Below are positions 1-8,079 of a stretch of DNA of 64,000 nt, in pieces. The first letter of the stretch is position 1. Each line of letters opens with the position of its first letter. The position numbers and the translations under genes were made by a program. The DNA comes from Roseiarcus sp963829505 (GTDB lineage: Bacteria > Pseudomonadota > Alphaproteobacteria > Rhizobiales > Beijerinckiaceae): contig CAWHIL010000001.1 in NCBI GenBank assembly GCA_963829505.1, positions 186,001 through 250,000 of the forward strand, written 5' to 3'. The notes below the pieces were generated by a model. It had not been told where the DNA came from, searched no databases, and saw only the letters and a list, made by a program, of their open reading frames with translations.

Positions 1-210
1 GGTCGGCACGGCGCGGTAGAGAATGTCGATCAGGTTGCCGAACAGGCGCCCCTCGACGATGCGGATGTGGAAGAAGCCCGGCGAGATGATCCCGTCGACC
101 ACGAAGATGAGCAGGAGCGCGACCACCGGCCACACGGCGCGGTGCCCGAGGATCGCGCGGATGAGCGAGCGGGACGGCGCCTGAGCCTCGATGCCGGCCG
201 AGTGCTTCAC
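1..210 (-). CDS. ytfT: Sugar ABC transporter permease, N-terminal part (YtfT-like), cut by window edge
   Basis: Inner-membrane permease subunit of a sugar ABC importer. Only the first 70 codons lie in the window and the frame stays open to base 1. The start is a GTG that overlaps the stop of the ATPase gene in a GTGA arrangement, so the two are translationally coupled. The translated piece has a short cytoplasmic N-terminus, then a hydrophobic segment (AVWPVVALLLIFVVDGI) that fits a first membrane helix. The family assignment rests mainly on the neighbours: the binding protein is clearly YtfQ-like, and the order binding protein-ATPase-permease is that of ytfQRT, the galactofuranose system of E. 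coli. Some YtfT/YjfF systems have two permeases; a second could lie beyond the edge. Confidence 0.8.
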   Translation of the reverse strand, partial: MKHSAGIEAQAPSRSLIRAILGHRAVWPVVALLLIFVVDGIISPGFFHIRIVEGRLFGNLIDILYRAVPT

Positions 211-1706
211 GACCGCGCGCCCGCGATCGTGTCGATGATGGTCTGGCGGTCGATGTCCCGCTCCTCGATTTCGCCGACCTTGCGCCTGTCGCGAAGCACC
301 GCGATCCGGTCGCTGACCGCGACCAGCTCGTCGAGTTCGGACGAGGCGACAAGCAGCGCCAGTCCTTCGGCGCACAGTCTTCGAATGAGGGCGACGATCT
401 CGGCGTGGGCCCCGACGTCGATGCCGCGCGTCGGCTCGTCGAGGATGAGAATGCGCGGATCGGAGGTGAGGGCGCGCGCCAGCACGACCTTCTGCTGATT
501 GCCGCCCGACAATTGCCCGACCGGCTTCTCGGCGTCGGGCGTCGCGATCGCGAGCGCCTTGATCATCTCGTCGGCCAGCGCCTCCTGCTCGCTGCGCGAA
601 AGGCGCCTCAGCCAGCCGCGCTTGGTCTGCAGTCCAAGGACGATGTTCTCGCGGACGGTAAGCTCGGAGAACAGGCCCTCGGCCTTCCGGTCCTCTGGAC
701 AGAACGCAAGTCCGAGATGAAGGGAATGGCCGGGCGAAACCGACTTCACCTCGGCGCCGCCGACGGCGAGCCTGCCGGAATCGGCCTTGATCGCGCCAAA
801 TACGAGTTTGGCGACCTCGGTTCGCCCCGATCCGAGGAGACCCGACAATCCGACGACCTCGCCGGGTTTCAGCGAGAGGTCGAAGGGCGCCATGACGCGA
901 CGCCGCCCGAGCCCCTCGGCGACGAGGATCGGCTCGCCGCCTGCGGTCGAGGGCGCGCGCGCCGCCCGCGCTTCGCTGCGCTCGAGTTCGCGGCCGAGCA
1001 TCAGCGGGATGAGCTTGAGCGGCGGAAGCTCGGCCGTCGTCGCCGAGCCGACCAGGCGCCCGTTGCGCAGGACCGAGATGCGGTCGGCGATCGTGTAGAC
1101 CTGGTCGATGAAGTGGGTGATGAAAACGATGGCGATGCCGTGCGCCTTCAGGTCGCGGACGGTTCTGAAGAGGAGCGCGGTCTCGTTGGCGTCGAGGCTG
1201 GCGGTCGGCTCGTCGAGCACCAGCACGCGGGTGTCGTCCTCGAGCGCCCGGGCGATGGCGACGAGCTGCTGGATGGCGACCGAATACGAGCCGAGCGGAC
1301 GTTCGACGTCGATGTCGACGTCGAGGCGCTTCAGCCGCTCTTTCGCGCGCCTGCGCGCCGCGCCCCAGTCGATCAGACCGAACCGGCGCGGCTGGCGGCC
1401 AAGCGTGAGATTCTTGGTCACCGACATCGTCGGAACGAGATTGACTTCCTGGTACACCGTGCCGATGCCGAGCGCCTGCGCGTCGCCGGTCGCGCCGATC
1501 GTGACGGGGCGCCCGTCGAGGCGGATCTCGCCTTCATCGCCCTGAATCGCGCCGGTCATGATCTTGATCAGCGTCGACTTGCCGGCGCCGTTCTCGCCCA
1601 TGAGGGCGTGAACCTCTCCGGCCTCGACGCGGAAATCGACCCGCTCCAGAGCCCGGACGCCGGGAAAGATCTTCGACACGCCGAGCATTTCGATGCGGGC
1701 GGTCAC
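207..1706 (-). CDS. ytfR: Sugar ABC transporter ATP-binding protein (YtfR-like)
   Basis: Cytoplasmic ATPase of a CUT2-type sugar importer, 499 aa, with two tandem nucleotide-binding domains as in YtfR, XylG and MglA. The first domain has Walker A GENGAGKS at residues 37-44 and Walker B VLVLDEPT. Its signature is degenerate (YSVAIQQ). The second has the altered Walker A GLLGSGRTE usual in this family, a full signature LSGGNQQK and Walker B ILILDEPTRGID. I place the start at a GTG at 1706 because GGGAG lies about ten bases upstream and the family usually begins close to this point; a longer frame reaches back to 1772 but lacks family-like sequence. It lies between the binding protein and the permease, whose start overlaps its stop. 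Confidence 0.93.
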   Translation of the reverse strand: MTARIEMLGVSKIFPGVRALERVDFRVEAGEVHALMGENGAGKSTLIKIMTGAIQGDEGEIRLDGRPVTIGATGDAQALGIGTVYQEVNLVPTMSVTKNLTLGRQPRRFGLIDWGAARRRAKERLKRLDVDIDVERPLGSYSVAIQQLVAIARALEDDTRVLVLDEPTASLDANETALLFRTVRDLKAHGIAIVFITHFIDQVYTIADRISVLRNGRLVGSATTAELPPLKLIPLMLGRELERSEARAARAPSTAGGEPILVAEGLGRRRVMAPFDLSLKPGEVVGLSGLLGSGRTEVAKLVFGAIKADSGRLAVGGAEVKSVSPGHSLHLGLAFCPEDRKAEGLFSELTVRENIVLGLQTKRGWLRRLSRSEQEALADEMIKALAIATPDAEKPVGQLSGGNQQKVVLARALTSDPRILILDEPTRGIDVGAHAEIVALIRRLCAEGLALLVASSELDELVAVSDRIAVLRDRRKVGEIEERDIDRQTIIDTIAGARS

Positions 1707-1806
1707 AATTCGTGCTCCCGTTCTGCCATTCGCGGTTCGATCGAGGTTGGCCCGATATGCGGGTCCGCACAAGGGTCCGGCGATGGAAAGCCAACGCGTG
1801 CAACTC

Positions 1807-1920
1807 CCCCTCTCCCCGCTTGCGGGGAGAGGGCAGGGGTGAGGGGCGCGGGCGATGAGCCACGGCGGCGCGTCGCCCGGCCCCTCATCCTAACCTTCTC
1901 CCCGTGAACGGGGAGAAGGG
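1807..1920. repeat. Pair of facing palindromic intergenic repeats
   Basis: The gap between the binding-protein and ATPase genes holds two hairpin-forming units in opposite orientation. The first has arms CCCTCTCCCCGC/GCGGGGAGAGGG (about 1808-1833) followed by CAGGGGTGAGGGG. The second begins with CCCCTCATCC and carries arms CCTTCTCCCCGT/ACGGGGAGAAGG (about 1894-1919). The two units can also pair with each other through the GGGGTGAGGGG and CCCCTCATCC tails. This is the REP-like class common between alphaproteobacterial genes. Inside this operon it could protect the upstream ytfQ message or attenuate read-through, lowering ATPase and permease levels relative to binding protein. That role is inferred. 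Confidence 0.75.
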
Positions 1921-1942
1921 ACCGATCGCGTTTTCGTCTCGA

Positions 1943-2869
1943 TCAGTTGCCGGGCGTCGCGGCCGTGTGAAGGTCGGACGGGATGACGATCCACTTCGGC
2001 AGCTCTTTCTTGTCCTTGAGCCAGTCGGTGACGACCGGGTAAATGTATTTGCCGATCGCGGACCTGAGTTCGACCGACGCGTTCGCGTCGCCCGCAGCAA
2101 GCGCCTCCTTCATCGCCGGCACATAGTCGACCGACACCATCAGGAAATCCTTGCCGGGCTTCAGGCCCGCTTCCTTCATCGCCTGGATTGCGCCGAGCTG
2201 CATGTTGTCGTTATGGGCGAACACGCCGCAGATGCCCTTCAGGTTGTCGGTCGCCTTGATGAAGGCCTCCATCACCGCCTTGCCGCCGTCGGTGGTGAAG
2301 TTGCCGCTCTGCGACTTGACGATCTTCATGTTGGGGAAGTTCGAGATGATCGCCTCGAAGCCCTTCTTGCGCTCGATCGCCGGCGCGGACCCGACCGTGC
2401 CCTGCAATTCGACGATCTGGCAGTTGCCCTTGCTCGCCTGGGCGAGCCAGGCGCCAGCGAGCTTGCCCTCGAGATTGAAGTCCGCCGAGATGCGGGTGAC
2501 GAACAGGCTCTTGTCGCCCTCGACGTCGCGGTCGGCGAGGAAGACGGGGATGCCGGCCTTCTTGGCTTCGTCGAGCACCTGGGACCAGCCGGTGGTCACG
2601 ACCGGCGCGATGACGATCGCGTCGACCTTCTGGGCGATGAAGGCTCTCACGGCCTTGAGCTGGTCCTCCTCCTTGCCCTGAGCGTCGGCGAACTTGAGAT
2701 CGATCCCCTCCTTCTTGGCCTCTTCCTGCATGTCCTTGGAGAAGGCGGGCCGCCAGTCGCCTTCGTCGCCGACCTGCGAAAAGCCGATCGTGACGGCGAA
2801 GGCCGACGACGACGCCAGAGCCAGCGTCGCCGCAACCGCAGCGCCGCCTAGCCATTTCATGAATTGCAT
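1943..2869 (-). CDS. ytfQ: Periplasmic sugar-binding protein (YtfQ-like)
   Basis: Periplasmic substrate-binding protein of the sugar importer, 308 aa. The start at 2869 has GGGAGG five bases upstream and gives a signal peptide: basic MQFMKW, hydrophobic stretch, then SSSAFA cleavage site at about residue 22. The mature part opens with VTIGFSQVGDEGDWR and contains IAPVVTTGW, VELQGTVGSAPAIERKKGF, AHNDNMQLGAIQAMKEAGLKPGKD and ANASVELR. These match, nearly word for word, segments I know from E. coli YtfQ, which binds galactofuranose. It heads the operon, with a 13-bp palindrome about 85 bases upstream. The sugar bound here is inferred from family resemblance only. Confidence in the family is high. 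Confidence 0.93.
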   Translation of the reverse strand: MQFMKWLGGAAVAATLALASSSAFAVTIGFSQVGDEGDWRPAFSKDMQEEAKKEGIDLKFADAQGKEEDQLKAVRAFIAQKVDAIVIAPVVTTGWSQVLDEAKKAGIPVFLADRDVEGDKSLFVTRISADFNLEGKLAGAWLAQASKGNCQIVELQGTVGSAPAIERKKGFEAIISNFPNMKIVKSQSGNFTTDGGKAVMEAFIKATDNLKGICGVFAHNDNMQLGAIQAMKEAGLKPGKDFLMVSVDYVPAMKEALAAGDANASVELRSAIGKYIYPVVTDWLKDKKELPKWIVIPSDLHTAATPGN

Positions 2870-2953
2870 ACTGACCTCCCGGTTTTGACCGCGTTCTTGG
2901 CGCGCGGGCCCTTCTGATCGGCGACATCCGCCGGAACCGGCCGAAGCGCGCCA

Positions 2954-2966
2954 ATTGTCATACAAT
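2954..2966 (-). promoter_or_regulatory. Candidate GntR-type operator upstream of ytfQ
   Basis: A perfect inverted repeat ATTGT-N3-ACAAT (minus strand ATTGTATGACAAT) lies about 85 bases before the ytfQ start, in a short AT-rich patch next to CCTATTGT, which could serve as a -10 element. The form TNGT-N3-ACNA is the operator shape of the FadR branch of GntR regulators, which often control sugar and sugar-acid uptake. No GntR gene is in this window, so the regulator is unknown. Confidence 0.4.
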
Positions 2967-3067
2967 AGGACTTAACGCCGGGACGGTCAACGTCCGCGCG
3001 GCGCTTTCGCGTCAGTCCGAAAGGAGGGGCGCAGGCAGACGTTTCCGGGCGTGGTTCGCCGCAGGCT

Positions 3068-3637
3068 TCAGCAGCCGTCTTTCCAGCCATGGACGAGGAC
3101 GACCGGGTCGCCGTCGATGACGCCTGTGTCGGGCCGGCTGACGAAGGCGCGGCGCTTGAGACGGCGCGGACGGCGCGAGGCGAGGGCCCCGCCGCCGCGC
3201 CGCTCGTGGGCGACACGCCGGGTCAGTTCCGTGGCGTGGAGGTTGACTGCGGCGTCGGCCGATTCCGATCGGCCGGCGAGCGCCGGCAGGCGCAGGAAGG
3301 CGACCCATTCGCGCCATTGCGCCTCGACGGCGGCGAGGTCGCCGCCCTGCGCCAGCGGCACCGAGAGGTCCGGATCGCGATGCGCGAGCCTCACCTCGTA
3401 GCGGAAGCAGCCGTCATCGAGCCCGACGATTCTGAGAGACACGCCGCGAAAGGAGCGGCAGGCGATGCGGATCGCCATCGGCACCCCGGCGACGGCCCGG
3501 CGGATCGTCACGGCGTCGCGCCCGACGTCCACCACGCGCCTCCGATCGTCGGAGCGGGGATCGCCCGTCTCGATGCGGATGGCGTTCGCGCTTCTCACAG
3601 GCGGCGCAGGCGGCGTCTTGGCGGGCAGAGCGGGCAT
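3068..3637 (-). CDS. DUF6101-like protein of unknown function
   Basis: A 189-aa soluble protein with no signal peptide or membrane helix. After a proline-rich start, residues 30-80 contain the pattern RRRVVDVGRDAVTIRRAV and PMAIRIACRSFRGVSLRIV. I associate this with DUF6101, a family of unknown function largely restricted to Rhizobiales; the assignment is from memory of the family pattern and is moderate. The C-terminal third is arginine-rich (RRPRRLKRRAF) and ends VVLVHGWKDGC. It stands alone between the ytf operon and a TetR gene on the same strand, with gaps of about 200 and 175 bases in which I see no other gene. Confidence 0.65.
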   Translation of the reverse strand: MPALPAKTPPAPPVRSANAIRIETGDPRSDDRRRVVDVGRDAVTIRRAVAGVPMAIRIACRSFRGVSLRIVGLDDGCFRYEVRLAHRDPDLSVPLAQGGDLAAVEAQWREWVAFLRLPALAGRSESADAAVNLHATELTRRVAHERRGGGALASRRPRRLKRRAFVSRPDTGVIDGDPVVLVHGWKDGC

Positions 3638-3810
3638 GGCGAAGTCTTGCGCGCGCTTCGATGACGGACGCCCTAACGTAGCTGGTTAAGGCGCAGTCAA
3701 CGCCCTGACTTTGAATGCGTTTCAGCCGTCGTGGCGAGCAAAGACTGAAAGCCGGTCGTTCGACTTTGATGAACTTGGCGAGGTTCCGTTTACCCTCGCG
3801 AGCCGGAAAT

Positions 3811-4560
3811 CTAGATCTCCGGCGAAGTCCCATCGTCGCGGTCGAGGTCGGTGAAAGCCTCGGCCTCGCGCTTCGTCTTGCCGCGGCGCTGGCGCCCGCT
3901 GAGGCGCCCGCCGGCGTCGAGCGCGACCTTCGCCAGCGCCTTGAGAGGCGCCGCGAGATCGTTGAGGCGATCGACCCCCGCGACCGCCCGCTCGCCGCGC
4001 GTCAGGACGCGGTCGAGTTCGGCCATCGTGTGCGACAGGCCGGGGTCGTCGTCCTCGAGCCACACTCCCACGATGCGGGCCCAGGCGAGCGCCAGGCCCT
4101 GAACCTTGAGCGCCCCGGCGGCGCCGTCCTCGACGTCGATGCCGGCGGCTTCCAGCATGAACCGCATCGAACCGAGCGCCATCTGGTTGGTCGCCAGCGC
4201 CGCCGACGGCTCGCGCATGATCCACGCCCGCGTCTCGCGAAGGCCGTCGCGGTAGGGCGCCATCGCCTCGAGGCGGCGCATCAGAATGTCGAAGAGGCGT
4301 TCGCGCCGGTTCTCGTCGGCGAGTTCGGCGCCGTCCTGGGCGAGCACCGCCCGGTCGATGCGGCGCGAAAATCCCGCGAGCACCGCGCCCTTCGAGGCGA
4401 AGGAATCGCGGAAGTCGGCAAGCGTCACGCCGGCCTCGCTGCAGATGTCGCGGATGGTGATGTCTTCGAACTGGCGCTCGCCGGCGAGTTTCATCAGCGC
4501 GTCGATGATCTTTCCGCGCGGATCGGCGGGCTTCGCCTCGCTCTTCGTCCTGGTCGCCAT
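3811..4560 (-). CDS. TetR family transcriptional regulator
   Basis: A 249-aa DNA-binding regulator. The N-terminal TetR helix-turn-helix spans about residues 14-60 (ALMKLAGERQFEDITIRDICSEAGVTLADFRDSFASKGAVL). A helical ligand-binding and dimerisation domain follows to about residue 215. The C-terminal tail is highly charged and contains GRQRRGKTKREAEAF, unusual for the family. GGGAG lies just upstream of the ATG. It lies 66 bases downstream of proC on the same strand, and could be co-transcribed with it. Its ligand and targets cannot be read from sequence. The start could be slightly later but the HTH would be unchanged. Confidence 0.9.
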   Translation of the reverse strand: MATRTKSEAKPADPRGKIIDALMKLAGERQFEDITIRDICSEAGVTLADFRDSFASKGAVLAGFSRRIDRAVLAQDGAELADENRRERLFDILMRRLEAMAPYRDGLRETRAWIMREPSAALATNQMALGSMRFMLEAAGIDVEDGAAGALKVQGLALAWARIVGVWLEDDDPGLSHTMAELDRVLTRGERAVAGVDRLNDLAAPLKALAKVALDAGGRLSGRQRRGKTKREAEAFTDLDRDDGTSPEI

Positions 4561-4626
4561 GGATCGCTCCCGAAATTGGCAGAGCTGAAAGCTTAGGCGT
4601 TCAGGGCTGCGAAACCAAGACGGGCG

Positions 4627-5445
4627 TCAGCCCGCCATTTCCGCGGCGCGCGCCCGCGCGGCCTCCGCGGCCCGCGTCATGAGCGCGTCGAGGCCGCCCT
4701 CCCCCTGCAGGATCGCGAGCGCCGCCGCCGTCGTGCCGCCGGGCGAAGTGACGTTCCGGCGCAGTTCCGCAGGCGGCGTCGCCGGCTCGCGCGCCATCAG
4801 TTCGCCCGCGCCCTCGACCGTGCCGCGCGCGAGCTTCATTGCGAGGTCGGCCGGCAGTCCGAGCGCCTCGGCGGCGCGCGCCAGCGCTTCGGTCAGGGCG
4901 AACACATAGGCCGGGCCGCCGCCCGAGATCGCGGTCACGGCGTCGATCTCGGCTTCGTCGCCAAGCCAGAAGACGGCGCCGACCGCCCCGAGCAACGTCT
5001 CCGTGAAGGCGCGTTGCCCGGCCGTGACGCCGGCCCCGGCGAAGGCCGCGGTGACGCCGCGGCCGATCGCAGCCGGCGTGTTCGGCATCGCGCGCACGAC
5101 CGCCCCGGCGCCCGGCAGCCGCGCGTTCAGATTGGCGATGGTCTTTCCCGCAAGGATCGAGAGAACGAGCGTGCGCTCGCCGGCTAGCGCCGCGATGCGG
5201 GGGGCGACGGCGTCGAGCGACTGCGGCTTGATGGCGAGCGCCAGGACGTCCGGCGCGCCGGGCGCTTCCCCGTTGAGGCTCGCCCCGCTCGCGGCGGCGA
5301 GGGCGCGAATGTCGTCCGACGGATTGGGCTCGAGAATGGCGAGCGACGTCCCCGGCAACCCTCCCTTGAGCCAGCCGGCCGCCATCGCGCCGCCCATTTT
5401 GCCCGCCCCCACCAGGACAACCCGGCCCGGCCATTGATTTGTCAT
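4627..5445 (-). CDS. proC: Pyrroline-5-carboxylate reductase
   Basis: Last enzyme of proline synthesis: reduces 1-pyrroline-5-carboxylate to proline with NAD(P)H in the cytoplasm. The 272-aa product has the Rossmann motif VVLVGAGKMGGAM at residues 9-21. It also has AMPNTPAAIGRGVTA (about residues 110-124), the family's conserved MPNTP segment, and the C-terminal signature LRRNVTSPGGTTAAALAILQ. Length is normal for ProC. I chose the ATG at 5445, with GAGGAG upstream, over the ATG at 5472 because the shorter form matches the family's N-terminus. The TetR gene follows on the same strand. Confidence 0.95.
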   Translation of the reverse strand: MTNQWPGRVVLVGAGKMGGAMAAGWLKGGLPGTSLAILEPNPSDDIRALAAASGASLNGEAPGAPDVLALAIKPQSLDAVAPRIAALAGERTLVLSILAGKTIANLNARLPGAGAVVRAMPNTPAAIGRGVTAAFAGAGVTAGQRAFTETLLGAVGAVFWLGDEAEIDAVTAISGGGPAYVFALTEALARAAEALGLPADLAMKLARGTVEGAGELMAREPATPPAELRRNVTSPGGTTAAALAILQGEGGLDALMTRAAEAARARAAEMAG

Positions 5446-5732
5446 CGTCCGTCGCTCCTCTTCGCCCATCACGCGGAATTGCTCAAATCATCACGTTTTT
5501 GCGTGACGGATCAACGCGCCCTCGCCTAGTATGGCCGGACGTGGCGCGCCTGCCGAAGGCGCTCGCAGGGCCCGATCGGGCCCGGAAGCGGAAAAAGCCG
5601 CGAAAGTGTGGCCTATTTGCGCTAGTCAATTGGCCAAAATGTCGCTAAGGCCGCCGGAACGGTAACCATCGTTCAATCGTTTAGGAACTACGGTAAGGGA
5701 AAAATTACCGTCGAGGCGCTCGGGGGATCGGT

Positions 5733-6356
5733 ATGAAGAAGGTTGTGGTCTTGGGAATTGTCGCGGCGGTTGCCGCCCTGACAGCCGGCTGCCAGTCGAT
5801 GTCGGTCGTTCAGTCCGGCTTGCCCGACCCGAAGCTGACCGAGCGTGACAAGCAGATGATGGCGCTCGCCGAGCCGGACGAGTACCGCATCCCGGACACC
5901 CGCAGCATCGTCTCGTACCAGACGAACGAGAAGCCGGGCACGATCGTCATCGATACGAACAACAACTATCTTTACTACATCCTGCCGGGCGGCCAGGCGG
6001 TGCAGTACCGGATCGCCAGCGGCGCGGAATACATGGGTTGGACCGGGCGGGCGACGGTCAAGGTCATGAAGGAATGGCCGACCTGGATGCCGACCGCCTC
6101 CATCATGGAGCGCTGGCCGCAGTTCAAGGTCTACATTTCGCACGGGCCCCTGCAGGGCCAGTGGGACAATCCGCTCGGCGCCCGCGCGCTCTATCTCTTC
6201 CAGAACGACAAGGACACGCTGATCCGCATCCACGGCACCAACGAGCCGTCGGAGATCGGCCAGCACGTGTCCTCGGGCTGCATCCGCATGCGCAACATGG
6301 ACGTGATCGACCTCTACAACCGCGCTCACGTCGGCACGACCGTGGTGGTGCTGTAG
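5733..6356 (+). CDS. L,D-transpeptidase family lipoprotein
   Basis: Cell-envelope enzyme of the ErfK/YbiS/YcfS/YnhG family, which makes 3-3 peptidoglycan cross-links or attaches proteins to peptidoglycan. The 207-aa product begins with a lipoprotein signal, with lipobox TAGC and lipidated Cys at residue 20. The catalytic region is intact: HGT at 167-169 and SSGCIRM with the nucleophile at Cys183. GGGGGATCGGT precedes the ATG. Upstream, from the divergent proC, are about 290 bases without a gene. They contain an AT-richer patch (about 5610-5705) likely to hold promoters, but I could not fix one. A strong hairpin ends the transcript. In Rhizobiales such enzymes are numerous, so the exact role is open. 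Confidence 0.93.
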   Translation: MKKVVVLGIVAAVAALTAGCQSMSVVQSGLPDPKLTERDKQMMALAEPDEYRIPDTRSIVSYQTNEKPGTIVIDTNNNYLYYILPGGQAVQYRIASGAEYMGWTGRATVKVMKEWPTWMPTASIMERWPQFKVYISHGPLQGQWDNPLGARALYLFQNDKDTLIRIHGTNEPSEIGQHVSSGCIRMRNMDVIDLYNRAHVGTTVVVL

Positions 6357-6390
6357 CCGGGCCCCAAGGTTTTACGAACGTCAGTATCAG

Positions 6391-6421
6391 GGAAGCCGCC
6401 GCGTCATCGCCGGCGGCTTCC
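6391..6421 (+). terminator. Hairpin terminator between convergent genes
   Basis: Perfect 11-bp stem GGAAGCCGCCG/CGGCGGCTTCC with a nine-base loop, 34 bases after the L,D-transpeptidase stop and followed by TGGCTTT. It also lies just past the stop of the facing cyclase gene, so it probably stops transcription from both sides. The T-run is weak, so the call is structural. Confidence 0.65.
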
Positions 6422-6433
6422 TGGCTTTGCGGC

Positions 6434-7684
6434 TCAGATCGCCTCGATGCGCGTCCCCGAATGGCCGTTGAGCAGCCGCTTCAGGTGATATTGCGCGAGC
6501 GTGTCGCCGGGCCTGTCGCCGACCAGGGCCGCGAAGGCGGAGAGCGCGCCGGCGTCGCCGGCTTCCAGCCTGGCGAAGGCCTTGAGATAGGCGTCCGCAT
6601 GCGGGCTCGCCCGGTCGGCTTCGCTGAGCGGCTCGAACGCGCGCATCGGCGCGCTGCGTCCTCTCAGAACGAGGTCGCCGACCGGGCGTCCGACAAACCC
6701 TTCCGCTCTGTCCGCCGCCGCGGCGCTGACGCAGATGCGCGTGCCGAGCGGCTTGTTGACCGCCTCGAGCCTGGCCGCTGCGTTGATCGTGTCGCCGTAG
6801 GCCGTGTAGTCGAAGAGCCGCCCGCCGCCGAAATTGCCGACGATCGCCGGCCCCGCATGGACGCCGATGCGCGTGACGCCAAGCGGAACGCCGCGCGCGT
6901 TCCACGCGGCGCGATAGGCTTCCGCCCGCTCGTCGAGCGCCAGCGCGCAGGCGATCGCCCGGGTCGCCGCGTCCGGCTGGTCGGCCGGCGCGCCGAAGAG
7001 GACATGGATGGCGTCGCCGATCAGCTTCGCCACCGTCCCCTCGTGCGCGAACACGATCTCGGTCATCTCTTCGAGATAGCCGCTGAGCAGTTCCGCGAGC
7101 GTGCCCGTTTCGAGCGACTCGACGAGCGGCGTGAAGCCCGCGATGTCGGTGAAGAGCGTCGCGATCTCGCGCCGCTCGCCGCCGGGCGCCAGCGCATTGG
7201 CGTCCGCCGCGAGGCTCAAAGCGAGATTGGGCGAGAAATAGCGCGACAGCGAGGCGTGCGCCCGCTCGGCGGAGGCGGCCCGCGCGCGCGCCTCCTTCAG
7301 CGCCGCGACATGGGCGATGGTCTTGCGCAGCGTCGCCTCGAAATCGGAAAAGTCGATCGGCTTCGTCAGGAAGTCGAAGGCGCCGCGGTTCATCGCGGTG
7401 CGGATGTTGGCCATGTCGCCATAGGCCGAGACGATCACGGTCGAAAGCTTCTCGGCCTCTTCCTGCAGCTTTGCGAGCAGCGTCAGCCCGTCCATGCGCG
7501 GCATGTTGATGTCGGACACGACCATGTCGAAATCGCCGGTCTCCTTCAGGACGTTCAGCGCCTCGAGGCCGTCGCGCGCGAAGCCGAAGGCGATCGAGCC
7601 GTCGCCGATCTGCCGGCGGAACTTCTGCCGGACGAGGTCCTCGAAATCGGGCTCGTCGTCGACGACCAGGATCTTCGCCGTCAT
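6434..7684 (-). CDS. Response regulator fused to class III adenylate/guanylate cyclase
   Basis: Output protein of the GAF-kinase operon, 416 aa. The N-terminal receiver (about 1-125) has acidic pocket VVDDEPD, phospho-acceptor Asp58 in VSDINMPRMDG, and TKPID. A coiled linker (KEARARAASAERAHASL) leads to a class III cyclase catalytic domain (about 170-350). Both metal aspartates are present (FTDIAGFT and KLIGDAIHVLF). So are the base-selecting Lys (AKLIGD), DYTAYGDT, and the transition-state Asn/Arg in INAAARLE, so it should be active. The residues fit adenylate cyclase better than guanylate cyclase. The start overlaps the stop of the preceding receiver gene (ATGA), so phosphorylation by the GAF kinase probably controls cyclic nucleotide output. 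Confidence 0.93.
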   Translation of the reverse strand: MTAKILVVDDEPDFEDLVRQKFRRQIGDGSIAFGFARDGLEALNVLKETGDFDMVVSDINMPRMDGLTLLAKLQEEAEKLSTVIVSAYGDMANIRTAMNRGAFDFLTKPIDFSDFEATLRKTIAHVAALKEARARAASAERAHASLSRYFSPNLALSLAADANALAPGGERREIATLFTDIAGFTPLVESLETGTLAELLSGYLEEMTEIVFAHEGTVAKLIGDAIHVLFGAPADQPDAATRAIACALALDERAEAYRAAWNARGVPLGVTRIGVHAGPAIVGNFGGGRLFDYTAYGDTINAAARLEAVNKPLGTRICVSAAAADRAEGFVGRPVGDLVLRGRSAPMRAFEPLSEADRASPHADAYLKAFARLEAGDAGALSAFAALVGDRPGDTLAQYHLKRLLNGHSGTRIEAI

Positions 7685-8079
7685 TGCGTATTCGCCGCCG
7701 CCTCGAGAACGCGCCCGATCTCGTCGCGCAGCACCGGAAAATCGATCGGCTTGGTGAAGAGGCCCGTCGCGCCGGCCTCTAACGCCTTGCGGCGCGTCTC
7801 CTGATCGCCGTAGGCGGTGATCATGATGACCGGCACCTCGGGCCGGGCGGCGCGCGCCTTCGGCAGGAGGTCGAGACCGCTCATGCCGGGCATGTTGATG
7901 TCGGAGAGGATGAGGATGAGTTCCGCCGCCTCCTCGGCGCCGACCCGGGCCAGCGCCTCGGGCGCGGATTGCTTGAACTCCATGACGAAGCGCGCCGAAC
8001 GCAGATCCTTGCGGAACTGCTGGCGGAAAAGCTCCTCGACGTCGGGCTCGTCGTCGACGACCAGAATGAGCGCGCTCAT
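7681..8079 (-). CDS. Single-domain response regulator
   Basis: A stand-alone CheY-like receiver of 132 aa without an output domain. It has the acidic pair in VVDDEPD, phospho-acceptor Asp60 in LSDINMPGMSG, the conserved Thr region MITAYGD and Lys in TKPID. Its first 130 residues resemble the receiver of the downstream cyclase (shared EPD-E-L-RQ-FR start and DINMPxMxGL core), so the two probably arose by duplication. It overlaps both neighbours by four bases (ATGA), placing it between kinase and cyclase in one translational unit. It may act as a phosphate sink or relay; that is inference. Confidence 0.92.
   Translation of the reverse strand: MSALILVVDDEPDVEELFRQQFRKDLRSARFVMEFKQSAPEALARVGAEEAAELILILSDINMPGMSGLDLLPKARAARPEVPVIMITAYGDQETRRKALEAGATGLFTKPIDFPVLRDEIGRVLEAAANTQ

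Noticed and set aside
405..1907. Long plus-strand open frame over the ytfR gene
   Set aside because: Charged, repetitive sequence without family features; a shadow of the minus-strand ATPase in GC-rich DNA. The same applies to long frames at 9162-11504, 14918-16846, 17209-20892, 41800-43743, 43851-46148, 52621-54909 and 60314-62698.
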